Translations under genes and position numbers: made by a program
Shown: piece by piece, positions 24,876-51,800 of the stretch
How positions within the stretch are numbered: position 1 is the stretch's first letter
How the letters are laid out: each line of letters opens with the position of its first letter
Assembly (NCBI GenBank): GCA_964017155.1
Contig: OZ024861.1
Span: forward strand, 945,334-1,009,333
From: Oasisia sp. SBJ-2009
Lineage: Eukaryota > Annelida > Polychaeta > Sabellida > Siboglinidae
Direction of reading: 5' to 3'
DNA: 64,000 nt
The notes under the pieces: model-generated
The model's database searches: none
Told to the model about the DNA's origin: nothing
Seen by the model: only the letters and a program-made list of their open reading frames with translations

Positions 24876-25112
24876 CACTGTCACAGTCTTGTCACAGTAC
24901 CTGGCTACATCACTGTCACAGTCTTGACACAGTACCTGGCTACATCACTGTCACAGTCTTGTCACAGTACCTGGCTACATCACTGTCACAGTCTTGTCAC
25001 AGTACCTGGCTACATCACAGTCTTGACACAGTACCTGGCTACATCACTGTCACAGTCTTGTCACAGTACCTGGCTACACCACTGTCAGTCTTGACACAGT
25101 ACCTGGCTACAT
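24876..25112. repeat. 35-bp minisatellite, about 7 copies
   Basis: Unit built on CACAGTCTTGTCACAGTACC followed by TGGCTACATCACTGT, with shortened copies (TACATCACAGTC) near the 3' end. Confidence 0.9.
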
Positions 25113-26519
25113 CACATCACGAGACGCCTAGCTGTGACACTGCATAGATACTTTTCACTTAATAGAACTAGTTATATACAACTAATTCAGAACTAGTGGC
25201 TTAGTGTGTATGCTGAATATCCATTTCTGTGAAATGGAGAGCTTATCAAATTGCGAATCATCTATTGGTCTTTGACTGGACTGCAAAAGCTGAAAAGTAG
25301 GGCTCAATGATTTTGTATCTTTGTTTAACTGTGCCATGCTATATACGGTACCAATAAATGTATGGTATCTTTTATGTATCGTCACGCTGATTATCTTGCA
25401 TAAATATCACAAAACTCAATACAGGATGAAAATGAGGGGAACCGGCTTGGGGTTGAGTGTTTTGGAAATGGGTATACCATGTTTGGCAATGTTCCTGATG
25501 CAAGCTGGCAGGCCAAGTGGAGCCTGTTAATTCCTCTCTGGGATTAGTGGGCACGGTGATTTGTAAGAGGAAGTCAGTTGACAGGAACGCCGGAAAACGG
25601 AACATCATTTAACATCAAAGGATGCTGCAGTTAACTCAGCCCGACTAATATTGCTTGTGTTTCGAAACCGAACATTTTATTTAACATCTCATTCTCAACC
25701 TGCTTTGGGTTGGAAACTTTCAAACTGCATTTACACCCTCTACTGATTCATTATGGACTTGTGAACTTTGTATTAATTAAGAAACAAAACACTACACAGT
25801 TGTGATATTCCCACATTGAGACAACTAATCATGTAGACTTGTTGTCAATAACTACCATTATGGGTGATTAGAACTGGAACAGACAACTTCACTTTAAACC
25901 TGTCTACGTGAAAAACCCATTGTCCCAGACAGTCTATCATGACAATAACTGGGACTCGTTACTGCCCCGGGGACAAATATTGTTACGTATCAAGGACGTT
26001 CAGCCACAACTTAAAGCAGACAACCAACTCCTGGTTGGAGGTTTATCTAAATCCACATCATATGGAAATGCACAGAACCAATACAGTATCAGAATGACAA
26101 TTATGTCTGGCCTATTGATAATCTCGTCTCTTGAGAAATCACGAAAACAAATTCCACTGTGATGTACAGTTATTGGTAATAAGTTAGTTCTACTATAGGT
26201 TCCCTGGATAATATTGTTTAACTGGTAATCAATCAATCAATCAATGTCTTATGGCATTCTGTTCTATATCCATAACTACAAGTTATATGAGAGAAACACC
26301 ACACATCTAACAAAAAACGGCAATTTAAAGACTCAAATTAGCGTTTTTAAAGAGTAAATTTATTACGACCTCTGTAGCAAGGAATTTGTGTCACTTTTAT
26401 CATACTGTGAAGTACAGTTCACCTCTAAAAGCAATTCTGAAATTAGGGACACTGTGAACTAGTAAAACATTCTTCCTACAAAACAACTTTGTAGTTAAAA
26501 ACAATTCTGAAGTTAGGTC
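25113..26519. other. Intergenic, nothing recognised
   Basis: AT-rich; no supported exon or repeat family. Confidence 0.5.
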
Positions 26520-26725
26520 AAAGACAAAGCAGTGTCACTAGACTAGACGACTTCACTAAAGCATTGGGCCCATAATTGACAGAACCCAGGTTCAAATCCC
26601 AGCTGTCGTGTCGACCCTTGCGTAAATTCATTCATTTTCTGTTGCTCCACTTTACTCATGAGTGAACTTGAAATGGTGTTGACTGACCAGGTCTAGTTTC
26701 AGCTGTTGCATTAACTGGCCACTGT
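26520..26725 (+). mobile_element. tRNA-derived SINE, copy 2 (degenerate)
   Basis: Box B GGTTCAAATCC is intact at about 26590-26600, preceded by AGAACCCA as in copy 1. The body shares TTGCTCCACTTTACTCA and ACCAGGTCT with the copies at 3.7 and 43.2 kb. Box A is decayed. Confidence 0.6.
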
Positions 26726-26865
26726 CTTACACAGCTTGATCCAGTTCTTGATTCAATGTTACACACTACAGTGTGGAGAGACTCATGGGGCAATGTCAGG
26801 AACATATTTGTACAGGACGTTTATTGCAGATTACACATTACAAATGATATCAAGGTACATGACAA

Positions 26866-27125
26866 TAGGACTTGACTCTAGTCTACAACAACAGGACTTG
26901 ACTCTAGTCTACAACAACAGGACTTGACTCTAGTCTACAACAACAGGACTTGACTCTAGTCTACAACAACAGGACTTGACTCTAGTCTACAACAACAGGA
27001 CTTGACTCTAGTCTACAACAACAGGACTTGACTCTAGTCTACAACAACAAGACTTGACTCTAGTCTACAACAACAGGACTTGACTCTAGTCTACAACAAC
27101 AGGACTTGACTCTAGTCTACAACAG
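26866..27125. repeat. 26-bp minisatellite, about 10 copies
   Basis: Unit CAGGACTTGACTCTAGTCTA plus CAACAA, nearly identical copies. Confidence 0.95.
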
Positions 27126-28065
27126 GAACTCCGTAGATGCAATTTCTTCTGGCCTGTTGAAAGACGTCATCTTCTGTGAGTTTCATAAATCATACTGTCC
27201 ACTACTTATTGCTTTCAGCAACACAATGATTACATGAATAATATCTGCATTTACAATTAGCCTTACCCTCGGAAATAACAACCATATCTCAGCCACGCAA
27301 CTCTGTCATTTGTCACTGTCCACTCAACAGGGAGCAGTGAGATTAATTCAACTGTGCCTTCTCCTACGTTTTAGTTTTTATTTTATATGTTCTATAATAC
27401 CCACGTGGAAGGTTCACTGCCAGACAAACAGTGTCTACTTACTTTACAAAGCTGGTACAAAAAATTCACAATTTGAGTTTCCACTGCACATGCTGAGATG
27501 GTAAACAGACAATCTTGTTTCAAAAGAAGCTTTATTAGCAATAACGCAGAGTTTACTGCAATATCCTTCACAGGTCACCGCTCTCATGTCCTATACTTTA
27601 TGGTGCACACACCCTCTTACAAATTACTAGAGGATTTGAATATTTTGAATTCATTTGAATTGATTTTAACAGAGTCCACGAAGTACACATTCAGCCAGAC
27701 TGTCTACCCAAGGAATAGGTACTAAACTTTGTTTGGCATCACCGCTTGGCCATACTCAAACTGACATTGATCATTTCTCGACCAATCCCGTGAGACGTTT
27801 CTTCAAATACCAATGCTAATCCTAGTCCTGTCAACCTTTGTATCGCGAGTCTGTGTCTCTGTGTTTTGTGCTACCTGTCAAACAGACCGACCTGTACATA
27901 CTCAGATGTGGGCTTGTTCTCCCTACATGTCTTATGGGAAGTCACTCATGAGCATCAGGGAATCTTGAGTGTCCAGTCAGTCGTATCAGTACAGTCGGTA
28001 TCACGTCTAGTATCAGCCATGTTTTTCATTCTTCTCCATAGACACAAACCATCACATCCAGTGGT
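27126..28065. other. Intergenic, nothing recognised
   Basis: No supported exon. Confidence 0.5.
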
Positions 28066-28987
28066 ACATCCACAGACTGTCTCCTGTGACACATCCACAG
28101 ACTGTCTCCTGTGACACATCCACATACTGTCTCCTGTGACACATCCACAGACTGTCTCCTGTGACACATCCACAGACTGTCTCCTGTGACACATCCACAG
28201 ACTGTCTCCTGTGGCACATCCACAGACTGTCTCCTGTGGCACATCCACAGACTGTCTCCTGTGACACATCCACAGACTGTCTCCTGTGACACATCCACAG
28301 ACTGTCTCCTGTGACACATCCACAGACTGTCTCCTGTGGCACATCCACAGACTGTCTCCTGTGGCACATCCACAGACTGTCTCCAGTGGCACATCCACAG
28401 ACTGTCTCCTGTGACACATCCACAGACTGTCTCCTGTGGCTCATCCACAGACTGTCTCCTGTGGCTCATCCACAGACTGTCTCCTGTGACACATCCACAG
28501 ACTGTCTCCTGTGGCTCATCCACAGACTGTCTCCTGTGACACATCCACAGACTGTCTCCTGTGACACATCCACAGACTGTCTCCTGTGACACATCCACAG
28601 ACTGTCTCCTGTGACACATCCACAGACTGTCTCCAGTGACACATCCACAGACTGTCTCCTGTGACACATCCACAGACTGTCTCCTGTGACACATCCACAG
28701 ACTGTCTCCTGTGACACATCCACAGACTGTCTCCTGTGACACATCCACAGACTGTCTCCTGTGACACATCCACAGACTGTCTCCTGTGACACATCCACAG
28801 ACTGTCTCCTGTGACACATCCACAGACTGTCTCCTGTGACACATCCACAGACTGTCTCCTGTGACACATCCACAGACTGTCTCCTGTGACACATCCACAG
28901 ACTGTCTCCTGTGACACATCCACAGACTGTCTCCTGTGACACATCCACAGACTGTCTCCTGTGACACATCCACAGACTGTCTCCAGT
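28066..28987. repeat. 25-bp minisatellite, about 37 copies
   Basis: Unit ACATCCACAGACTGTCTCCT plus GTGAC; variants are GTGGC, GGCTCATCC and CTCCAGTG. All long open frames here (up to 324 codons on the minus strand) come from the repeat. There are no spacers, so it is not a CRISPR array. Confidence 0.95.
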
Positions 28988-30780
28988 GGTAGCTGAGCAC
29001 TATGAGGACAGAGTTGCACTAACAGTCAGCGACAACTAAAGGCTGCATGTAATCATCTGTGCCAATCTGCTGCTGATGATACGGTTAAGTGTAATAGAAC
29101 TATTACTGATCACAAATGTATGAATGGAAATTTATTCTACAAACTTAAAAATTCAACGTTCCCCAATTTGTACTATACACTCCATCATCATAGTTGGTTG
29201 TCATTTGGGTTCAAGACAGTTCCTCTGTCAGTCTGCCATTGTATACGCAGCGATGTAGACAAACGTTTCGCCACCAATCAAATTTTGTTTCCATATCCAA
29301 ACAGTATTTTACTTGGCTTTCGTTGTCATCGCACGAAGACATCACTGAACCTGTGACTTCACTGGACACGAGATTATAACACATAATCTACTTTACCTCA
29401 GTTAAATAGAACTCCAATCAGCCAACCCTGAAGTTGTAGCAAAATGAGGGAATTATGACTTACTGTGGCTTAAACCACACAACAATGACGAAGGCCTCTA
29501 CATGTAAACACTCTTTGGATTTGCTAAAATGAAATATTTTGATTTAAAAAACTATCCTAAAGAATTCTTTAGTTGTTTCACCATCGTCACAATTGTCATG
29601 TTGTATGTGACACATTGTTCTCAAAACAGATCAATATAACTACAGCTTCTCTTTAGTAATCAATTTACCATTTAAGTTTCAAGACAATGTCGCACAAGGA
29701 GTACACATTGTGTTCGTACAAAAAACCTCTGTCGTCCTCAAACCCACACACAGGGGAAATTAAACCTCTGAGTGGCCAACTCACATAATCCTTTTCTGTC
29801 ACAGCGCACTATTGTTGGAGAGAAATCAATAAAAGCTACGTCACTTTTTCCATTTCTAACGTAACTCAATACCTTTTACACATGTGGTCACAAGCCCAAT
29901 ATTTCCAATAATTCCCCTTTCCGGCCAGAACCCCATTTTCCCGCATCACCCAAAAACATCATGAGATTGTTTTGAGACATTGGAAGTCTCAGGATAGAAA
30001 TGACTTCAGTTCAATACTGAACTCAATGAAGGCTGGGATCTCGACAGGAACAAACATTTCAAGAAGTAACCAAACATTACATTTTGCTCTACTACAATAT
30101 TATAATTAATTGAATTGTTCTTTAGAACAATGCCCAAGCAGAAAAAAGTATATAACACATTTATTTTCTTAAACAATAACAGTCATAAACAAAATGAGCT
30201 GACAGTCACAGTTCTCTGCTGTCAAGAGACAACGTTCCAACATAAATTCTGTGCATTGTTCAGTTTTATAATCGATCAACCACGACAATAACTGGAGAAT
30301 GGACACAATTAAAACATGGACATGTAAAAGAACCCGTCAGCTTCTTAATGGAGAAATAACAAGACGGAACAGCCTCAACAAACAAGCAGTGTAATGAGCA
30401 ACATCACTTGCGAGTCTGACACGTGCAGTTGTGGGTACGAATTGAGACAGACAGACAGAATCAATTACAACAAGTGGCAGATAATGAGAGAATGCGGGAT
30501 ATGAGGGAAATCTGCATACTAAGTTATGTCACAGTGGCATTTACAGGGTCGGACGGAGAGACATGTCCTGTGACAGTTGGGGAGTGAGTAATCCTCTATG
30601 TAATGGTGGATTACTGGATTAAGCCATCACACTTCTCTGTAATCTCATTCCTATCCCCCGGATGATCTTGGCATCAATTACAATAGGATCTTGTTGAAAA
30701 CAAACACACTGCAGCGTCAAGACTACCTCAGTGTGACTGGAAACGTCATGTGTATCTAGTCAGTGTGACAGTGGCACTGT
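28988..30780. other. Intergenic, nothing recognised
   Basis: No supported exon. If TNPO3 continues in the usual way, its missing 3' exons should be on the minus strand in this direction, but I could not find them. Confidence 0.5.
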
Positions 30781-30788
30781 CACCATCA

Positions 30789-30882
30789 CAGGTAGCATAC
30801 ACAGGTAGCATCACAGGTAGCATATCACAGGTAGCATATCACAGGTAGCATGTCATGGGTAGCATATCACAGGTAGCATACA
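30789..30882. repeat. 16-17-bp minisatellite, about 6 copies
   Basis: Unit ATCACAGGTAGCAT(AT). Confidence 0.85.
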
Positions 30883-31511
30883 ACAATTGCACAGCATACA
30901 AGACCTAACATATGGAAATTACACAACGACTTTAACTGTGTCAAGCAGGTACACAACTGGTGCATTGATATTTACAAGTCACACAGCAATCACTGTATGC
31001 TTCAAGACACCATTTAGTAATCACTCGACCATGACTATAAAACGTAAAAAATTGATTTTTTAAATCACTGATAAAGATATGATTCACAAATATAAGATAA
31101 AGCAATTGGATTCAAAATCATGATGAAATAGTTGTTGACATTAATCGCGAAACAAGATAGACCGTTTGAGTAAAATCTATATCTAGTACAATACTTGAGT
31201 GTGATATTTTCAGGGATAAATTATTCATGGCCGATTGTGGCAAAACAGAGCTATCCTGTAATGTGGAAAATGTTTATTGATTTGAGTTGTGTCACATGTG
31301 TAAGAGATGCTTTGAAAGTTGCTTTATCGTTACTTTTTAATCATATTAGTTGCAATACTTCTAAATCCTCCACAGGATCCAGGCTGCGAATTAATTAATC
31401 AAAGTCAAACTTGTTTGAATGTGGTTGGAACAGTGACTTCATCAAGTGCTACTACACCACATCCTTCTATAATTACTTATTACACAATTCAACATTTTAG
31501 TCACTGCTCAT

Positions 31512-31768
31512 GTAAGTGGACAGTTTTGTGGATAGTGGATATGTGGACAGTTTTGTGGATATGTGGACAGTTTTGTGGATAGTGGATATGTGGACAGTTT
31601 TGTGGATAGTGGATATGTGGACAGTTTTGTGGATAGTGGATATGTGGACAGTTTTGTGGATAGTGGATATGTGGACAGTTTTGTGGATAGTGGATATGTG
31701 GACAGTTTTGTGGATAGTGGATATGTGGACAGTTTTGTGGATAGTGGATATGTGGACAGTTTTGAGAG
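31512..31768. repeat. 27-bp minisatellite, about 9 copies
   Basis: Unit GTGGACAGTTTTGTGGATAG plus TGGATAT; 27 bp is nine codons, so several frames stay open on both strands. Confidence 0.95.
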
Positions 31769-32225
31769 ATAGTTGTTTACCACCACTTCTCTGATGTTGA
31801 ATTCTCTCTGGGTGTATAACCAGCGGGCAAACAACGCTCCAACTCCAGTGGTTGTTTTCCTGGGTGAATACAGTGTTCTCACACAGGGTCAACACAGTGC
31901 TTTCACCCAGAAGCTGATTGTGAGCTTATGTCTAATCTAACTGAGCAATTCAACAAGAACATTTGGGACATCACAGGACACACAATGCATGTTTGACAAT
32001 GAGTGTTTTGATCTACCAAAACCAGAAAAACATCTTTGACATCCATAAAATGAGAAGACAGAAATAGTTCATACGAATGTTTGGTACGACCACCAACTGT
32101 TCAGTGAAGACTGCCTGGACTCAACAAGTGAGGGGGAAAGGGAGACAAAACAAACACAGAGGCAACCCCTGAGGAAGGATGGGAGGCTACAGGGTTGATC
32201 TGGAATATGGTAGCACCATAGAGAG

Positions 32226-32572
32226 CCTAAGACAGGAGAGACTGTTGACACCTTGTGACAGGAGAGACTGGTGACACCTTGTGACAGGAGAGACTGGTGA
32301 CACCTTGTGACAGGAGAGACTGGTGACACCTTGTGACAGGAGAGACTGGTGACACCTTGTGACAGGAGAGACTGGTGACACCTTGTGACAGGAGAGACTG
32401 GTGACACCTTGTGACAGGAGAGACTGGTGACACCTTGTGACAGGAGAGACTGGTGACACCTTGTGACAGGAGAGACTGGTGCCACCTTGTGACAGGAGAG
32501 ACTGGTGACACCTTGTGACAGGAGAGACTGGTGACACCTTGTGACAGGAGAGACTGGTGACACCTTGTACAA
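32226..32572. repeat. 26-bp minisatellite, about 13 copies
   Basis: Unit GACAGGAGAGACTGGTGACA plus CCTTGT, nearly perfect. It lies about 115 bp beyond the donor of TNPO3 exon 16, so inside the next intron if the gene continues. Confidence 0.95.
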
Positions 32573-32686
32573 GTCTGCTATGCTATACTGAGACAGTCAG
32601 TCAATACAAGACTTGAAGATGCAAATGCATGTACAGGAACTCCAGGAAACAACGTACAAGAAGTGATGTACAGGAAGTTAGCTCAC

Positions 32687-46581
<13,895 letters not shown>

Positions 46582-47399
46582 TTCGAAAAAACGAATATCA
46601 TGAACTATGCAAGAACGACAACAATTTTTCTTCGCCAGGCGGCAGACATAACAGGAAGTAGGAGCTCTTCGGCGTCAGGCTGATACTCCGCGGCCCGTCG
46701 AAAGGGGTCAGACCACTATAATAGAGATGCTCTATAATATTGGGCGATCGCAAAACTTCAAGAAATAATTTAACTTGGCATATAAAATACAAACACAATT
46801 GAGATCACATTAAATAAAGCTCTGAACTTTACTGTTTTAATTTGCGTTAGATTATCAGATGCATCAAATATTATTTCCCAATACTGTATGACTTTGAAAC
46901 GTGTGCAATATAATATAATATAATGATAATGTATATTTCAATTTCATGCAACATCTGACGTAATGTGTTCGTCAAATACGTATTTGGCATCAGTAAATAA
47001 TAAAATTTAGGTGCTGTTAGATATAATCAAAATGTATTATGCTGGCACCAGGATAAAGTATGTGCCATTTTCTTTCAATCAGTATCGAAATTATTTTTCC
47101 TATTAATTACCATGCAATTTCCTTATTATTAATGAGGTAAATTAGCGAATGTCTAATTCCCTCAAATGTTTTCAAACCTGTGTGATAGTCTTGACTACGT
47201 TCATGAATATAATATATAAAAAAATATTCATTGTATTAATCTAAATTATCATCCTTTACCATATCCTACAAAATGTAAATATCTTGGTCATAATTATAAT
47301 CAACAACAGTCCTACTGATGATGACGACATCAATTGTCAAACAAAACAGATACCTTTATGCATAAGCTAATGTTTTAGCTCAAAAATGTTGTCTTTGTA
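46582..47399. other. TNPO3 5' flank
   Basis: Upstream of the TNPO3 ATG the first 150 bp are CpG-richer (probable 5' UTR and promoter). Beyond that the sequence is AT-rich with nothing recognised. Confidence 0.4.
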
Positions 47400-47738
47400 G
47401 TACTTCCATCAAAATTACTTTATTTCAAGCAATGTACACTTCAAGTCTGGTGCAAATTAAACAAAAATCTGAGCTTGAAAAGCATTGCCGTCGCATACAA
47501 TAACAGTCTAAGAATTTTACTTAACATACCATCAAGATGTACCCAAGTAGTGCAAGATTTATATTTGTCACCAATTACATTAAATCTTTTATTGAACGCA
47601 TTCGTTCATCTATATTTAGCATTTTATGTCGTCTTCACCAGTCTGAAAAACCCTTTATTTGTCAATTACTTTCATACTGATATACATTTTAGAAGCTTGA
47701 TGTACACATACTGGAGATCCCCATTGTACACATAATAT
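47400..47738 (+). pseudogene. LINE reverse-transcriptase C-terminal remnant
   Basis: An open segment with AVAYNNSLRILLNIPSRC, followed by NLLLNAFVHLYL and a terminal YWRSPLYT. It matches the pattern after the RT domain of CR1/Rex-type non-LTR elements (K-(V/I)-AYN(N)-R-L---P). The upstream part is decayed and has stops. Only the C-terminus survives, as expected for a 5'-truncated insertion. Confidence 0.65.
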
Positions 47739-48500
47739 TGTATTGTAATTTTTACCCTATTTTTAATAATTATTTTAATCACTTATTCAATTTTATTTCA
47801 TGACATATTTATTTATTTTTATTACCCACTTATTTATTATTTTACTTTTTTAATTACATTGTATTTTATGTATACATATGGACTATTTGTCATAAATAAA
47901 CATACTACATCACCACATTCTATTTGAAATGAATGTTCTCTTCCTAAGTTGCTAAATCAGTCATGATGCAGCCATGCTCACTTGCTGATCCTTTGTCCTC
48001 TGTAAACTGATGTAATAAACAATTTAATTTCTTAAATATTTTTTCTCTTTATTTATTTCACCATTACTGATTTTATAATTTATCACAAGTATATTTACCG
48101 AAGACATGGGTCACCAAGCAAGTCTTGTAACAAGAACTGTAGACTGCCCTGCTTTACCCACACACTTGTACCGGTGCAATATGCAGCAGTGCATGTTATG
48201 ACGTGACACTGACACAGGTGTATCAAGACATTTTGCACTGATGCCACTTCCCATAATAGCTAACAAATTCTGGATGTTTTCATTTGTTTTATTTGTTAAT
48301 AAGTCACTCGGTGGAGACGTCTGGATACATCCATTTCTTGCTAAATTGTTTGATGCGTTGTGGATTTCATTCCAAACCGATGTGAAAATGTGTCTGACTT
48401 ACTCACTGGCAATCTGGCATCAGGATATAATTGGTATTGGGAGAGGTTGACAGGAGCGTCAGTCTCAGAACTGCCTTCCCACACCTCCGATGTTGTTGAC
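47739..48500. other. Intergenic, nothing recognised
   Basis: AT-rich with no supported exon. Confidence 0.5.
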
Positions 48501-48519
48501 ATCATATTATATCAGGGAG

Positions 48520-48907
48520 GGGGTGCTGGAGGATGAGGGGGTGCTGGAGGAGGGGGTGCTGCAGGGTGCAGGAAGAGGGGGTGCTGGAAGAGGGGTGCTG
48601 GAGGATGCAGGAGGAGGGGGTGCTGGAGGAGGGGTGCTGGAGGGTGCAGGAGGAGGGGGTGCTGGAGGAGGGGTGCTGGAGGATGCAGGAGGAGGGGGTG
48701 CTGGAGGAGGGGGTGCTGGAGGAGGGGTGCTGGAGGGTGCAGGAGGAGGGGGTGCTGGAGGAGGGGGTGCTGGAGGGTGCAGGAGGAGGGGGTGCTGGAG
48801 GGTGCAGGAGGAGGGGGTGCTGGAGGAGGGGGTGCTGGAGGGTGCAGGAGGAGGGGGTGCTGGAGGAGGGGGTGCTGGAGGGTGCAGGAGGAGGGGGTGC
48901 TGGACAG
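48520..48907 (+). repeat. G-rich minisatellite (GGAGGAGGGGGTGCTG)
   Basis: Interleaved GGAGGAGGGGGTGCTGGAGG and GTGCAGGAGG units over about 390 bp. The plus strand has dozens of G-runs of three or more, so it is a strong G-quadruplex candidate. Open frames on both strands are repeat products. Confidence 0.93.
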
Positions 48908-48969
48908 GTGTGGAAGGAGAGGTTGCATTAGCTCCAGCTTCTTCTTCACTATCATCTCAGCTCATTAAA

Positions 48970-49960
48970 TATCAAGATGGGGGATGGGGAGGAGGAGTGT
49001 GGGAGGAGGGGATGCTGGATGGGTGGGGAGGAGGGGTAACAGCCTCTTGTTCACTATCGCCTCAGCTCATTATATATCAAGATGGGGGATGCTGGGGACT
49101 AATCTGTTCTCCAACTCTCCTCCCTCAATACTGGCGGGTTCCTACACCTCTGTTATTTATGTCATCTGCATAACGTTTAACCTTGTCACATAATGAGCTG
49201 TTCCCAGTTTTCTGTCTGTCAATGTCAGACACACCCGCTTCACAGAGACCAGTGTCCCTGTCAGTGACGTCTCAGTCATATTGGTACAAAGTCTTCTCAG
49301 AGCACCTGAAGGCTTCCACAGGAGAACTGTGTCATTTGTGGTGCATTAGATGTAGATATTGTTGCCTCACAATAATGGAAATCCATGGTACGATGTATGC
49401 ATGTATTTATTAGTGTATGTAGTGGCTGCTTATAATATTAATTATAATAACTTTATTTATACACTAAAATCCAAAGTAGACCTCCGTTCAGAAGTGTTTA
49501 CAACACTCACTAAAATACAAGACATCACTTTGATATAAAAATAATAATTCAAGTAAATCTCAGTCCATTCTTGTTCCCAATAGTTCAACTATGACATATG
49601 TTCAGTGGTCGCTGACAGAACGAGTGACAAATGGGTCGACAAAACAGGGTCAACTGTGCCAATGGAACAAAAGTGCCCCAATAGAACCCAACAAGTGCAT
49701 TTTCAGAGCAATCTGTCAGTACGAGTGCACTGACAGATTGGCATAACACTGTATAAAAGGTAACATAAATGTAATATGCTTACATCTCAACTATCATTAA
49801 TTATCACACAAATGTTTTTTTTTTCTTTTTGGTATAGTCATACTCATGACAGTATGGAAAATTAGAATACATAATTTATTTGGCCACAATACAAACAAAT
49901 TATTACACAATGGGAAATGCATGTGAAGTGCTCACTAAAATAAAAAAAACTTGAAGGGTG
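48970..49960. other. Intergenic, nothing recognised
   Basis: A G-rich unit with CTCAGCTCATTA(A/T)ATATCA is present twice (about 48956-49000 and 49062-49090). No gene is supported. Confidence 0.4.
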
Positions 49961-49977
49961 AACTGTTGCTGGCAGCC

Positions 49978-50072
49978 ACGGAGTAACACCCCCTAGCTGA
50001 GTAACACCCCATAGCTGAGTAACACCTCCTAGCTGAGTAACACCCCCTAGCTGAGTAACACCCCCTTGCTGT
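49978..50072. repeat. 18-19-bp repeat, about 5 copies
   Basis: Unit GAGTAACACCCCCTAGCT with small variants. Confidence 0.85.
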
Positions 50073-50397
50073 CTATTTGTCACACACATAATATATACCA
50101 TGTAATGAAAAAGAAAACAAGTGCAATTAAAGATATACTATATAGCATTTATTTTATATGCACTGCTTAAATATGACAAAATTTGCCCAAAAGCATATTT
50201 TACATTTACATGGTTAACCATGATCTATCTTTCACATGCAAACACAACTCACATCTAGTATGAAATATTTACCAAAAAATTATTGGTCACATAAATGTAT
50301 TTATGACATTTGACACAATCTATACTAACCTATTTTTAGTCATACGCCTGCTATTAAATGTCATTTTAATAAAATGAAAATTGTCACTGAGATCAGA

Positions 50398-50505
50398 TAT
50401 ATATATATATAATATATATATAATAGATATATACCTTATTATATATATATATATATATATATATAAACACTCAGTTACGATTATAAATAACTTTTATAGT
50501 ATATA

Positions 50506-50537
<32 letters not shown>
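50398..50537. repeat. (TA)n-rich microsatellite
   Basis: Two TA tracts separated by a short non-repetitive segment. Confidence 0.9.
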
Positions 50538-50540
<3 letters not shown>

Positions 50541-50894
50541 TGTATATATTAGTAATCCATAACAAAGATACAGATGCAAGTGATTTTAGGTTTACATAAT
50601 CAAACCATTATTATTTAAAATGTTGAATATATTAATAATTACCAATAACTTGTCCAATAACTTTTTTACAGTATAATCATGTATTACATATACTAGATAA
50701 CTCTAATAAATAGGACTACATAAACAGGTATTGTCAGCAGAAGTGATACCATCACAATTTATAGTTGTATCATGATGTAGCAGAGCTTTACTAAATGTTT
50801 GCATTTTACTTTGAAATTCACATCAAGTATAACATGTTTAGAAATATCAGTTACAATTGGAGCACGCGTGTAATTAATGACACGAGTGAGAATG

Positions 50895-51148
50895 GGGGAG
50901 CGGGGTGCTCAGGGAGGCGGGGTGCTCAGGGAGGTGGGGTGCTCAGGGAGGTGGGTGCTCAGGGAGGTGGGGTGCTCAGGGAGGCGGGTGCTCAGGAAGG
51001 CGGGGTGCTCAGGGAGGTGGTTTATTGATAACAGATAATGTTTTTATAGAGTGTCATGTCGAACGAAGAACGGATGTCATGGCTCAGGGAGGTGGGGTGC
51101 TCAGGAAGGCGGGGTGCTCAGGGAGACGGGGTGCTCAGGGAGAGGGAT
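50895..51148 (+). repeat. 16-bp G-rich repeat (GGTGCTCAGGGAGGCG), two blocks
   Basis: About seven copies at 50903-51020 and four more at 51079-51145, separated by unique sequence. Confidence 0.85.
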
Positions 51149-51324
51149 GCAAATCTTCACCTCCCCAATATTTTGCAAATAGTTAGTTGGAGGTTTTATT
51201 GACCAGCCTACCATGGATGTAGATTGGAGGGTTTTGGTGATCCTCTGCCCCTAAATATTCACCATGTTCTGACACATATAAATTATAATAACAAATATCA
51301 GACCCAATCATCAAATCAAACACA

Positions 51325-51800
51325 TCATTGAGTCTCTTGTACGCGCACAACCTCCCGCAGCATGGCTGTGACTGCCCGCTTACTTGGAAAATTAGACAGC
51401 TCTTTCTTCGCAAGTAGCTTAACTGCAGTTCTAACCACCGTCTCCACTTGATGTGGGTGCACAGAATGCTCCAGGCAGTGGAACAATGTTTGCCGCAGGT
51501 CGCTACTGAACTTCTTGCCATCAGCAGTCCTTGTTTCAATTGTGCCCGACTGAGATCTAATTTCTCTAAGTTCACCGTCTCTCTCTCTAAGCTGTTCCTG
51601 TAATGTCTTCTTTTCGTTTTTCAAGAGTTCCACTCTCTCCTTCAGATATTCTAGTTCCTTCATTCTAAACATGGATGACCAGTTGAGGTGGGCGCAATAG
51701 ACACAGCTGATATTGGGTTTTGTTTTGGTCTTCTTTGGCGTGACCTTCACCTTTAGGGTCTGTTCTTGTTGCTGCCCTCTGCCTAGGATGTGTTTGATCT
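51325..51800 (-). CDS. Coiled-coil gene exon 3 (terminal)
   Basis: 476 nt from the GCTTACAG acceptor to TGA. Encodes the basic region, the coiled coil and the helical C-terminus. Confidence 0.75.

Noticed and set aside
28066..28987. Regular 25-bp array that could suggest a CRISPR
   Set aside because: Units are directly adjacent with no spacers and the genome is eukaryotic; it is a minisatellite.
28026..29000. 324-codon open frame on the minus strand
   Set aside because: Entirely tandem repeat; the 25-bp unit cycles through all frames without a stop.
31800..31920. Segment encoding VVVFLGEYSVLTQGQHSAF on plus, considered as an exon
   Set aside because: No recognisable family and no good splice borders.
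48490..49173. Gly/Ala-rich 227-codon open frame that looks like a structural protein
   Set aside because: It is the G-rich minisatellite; the low-complexity frame has no signal peptide or conserved flank.
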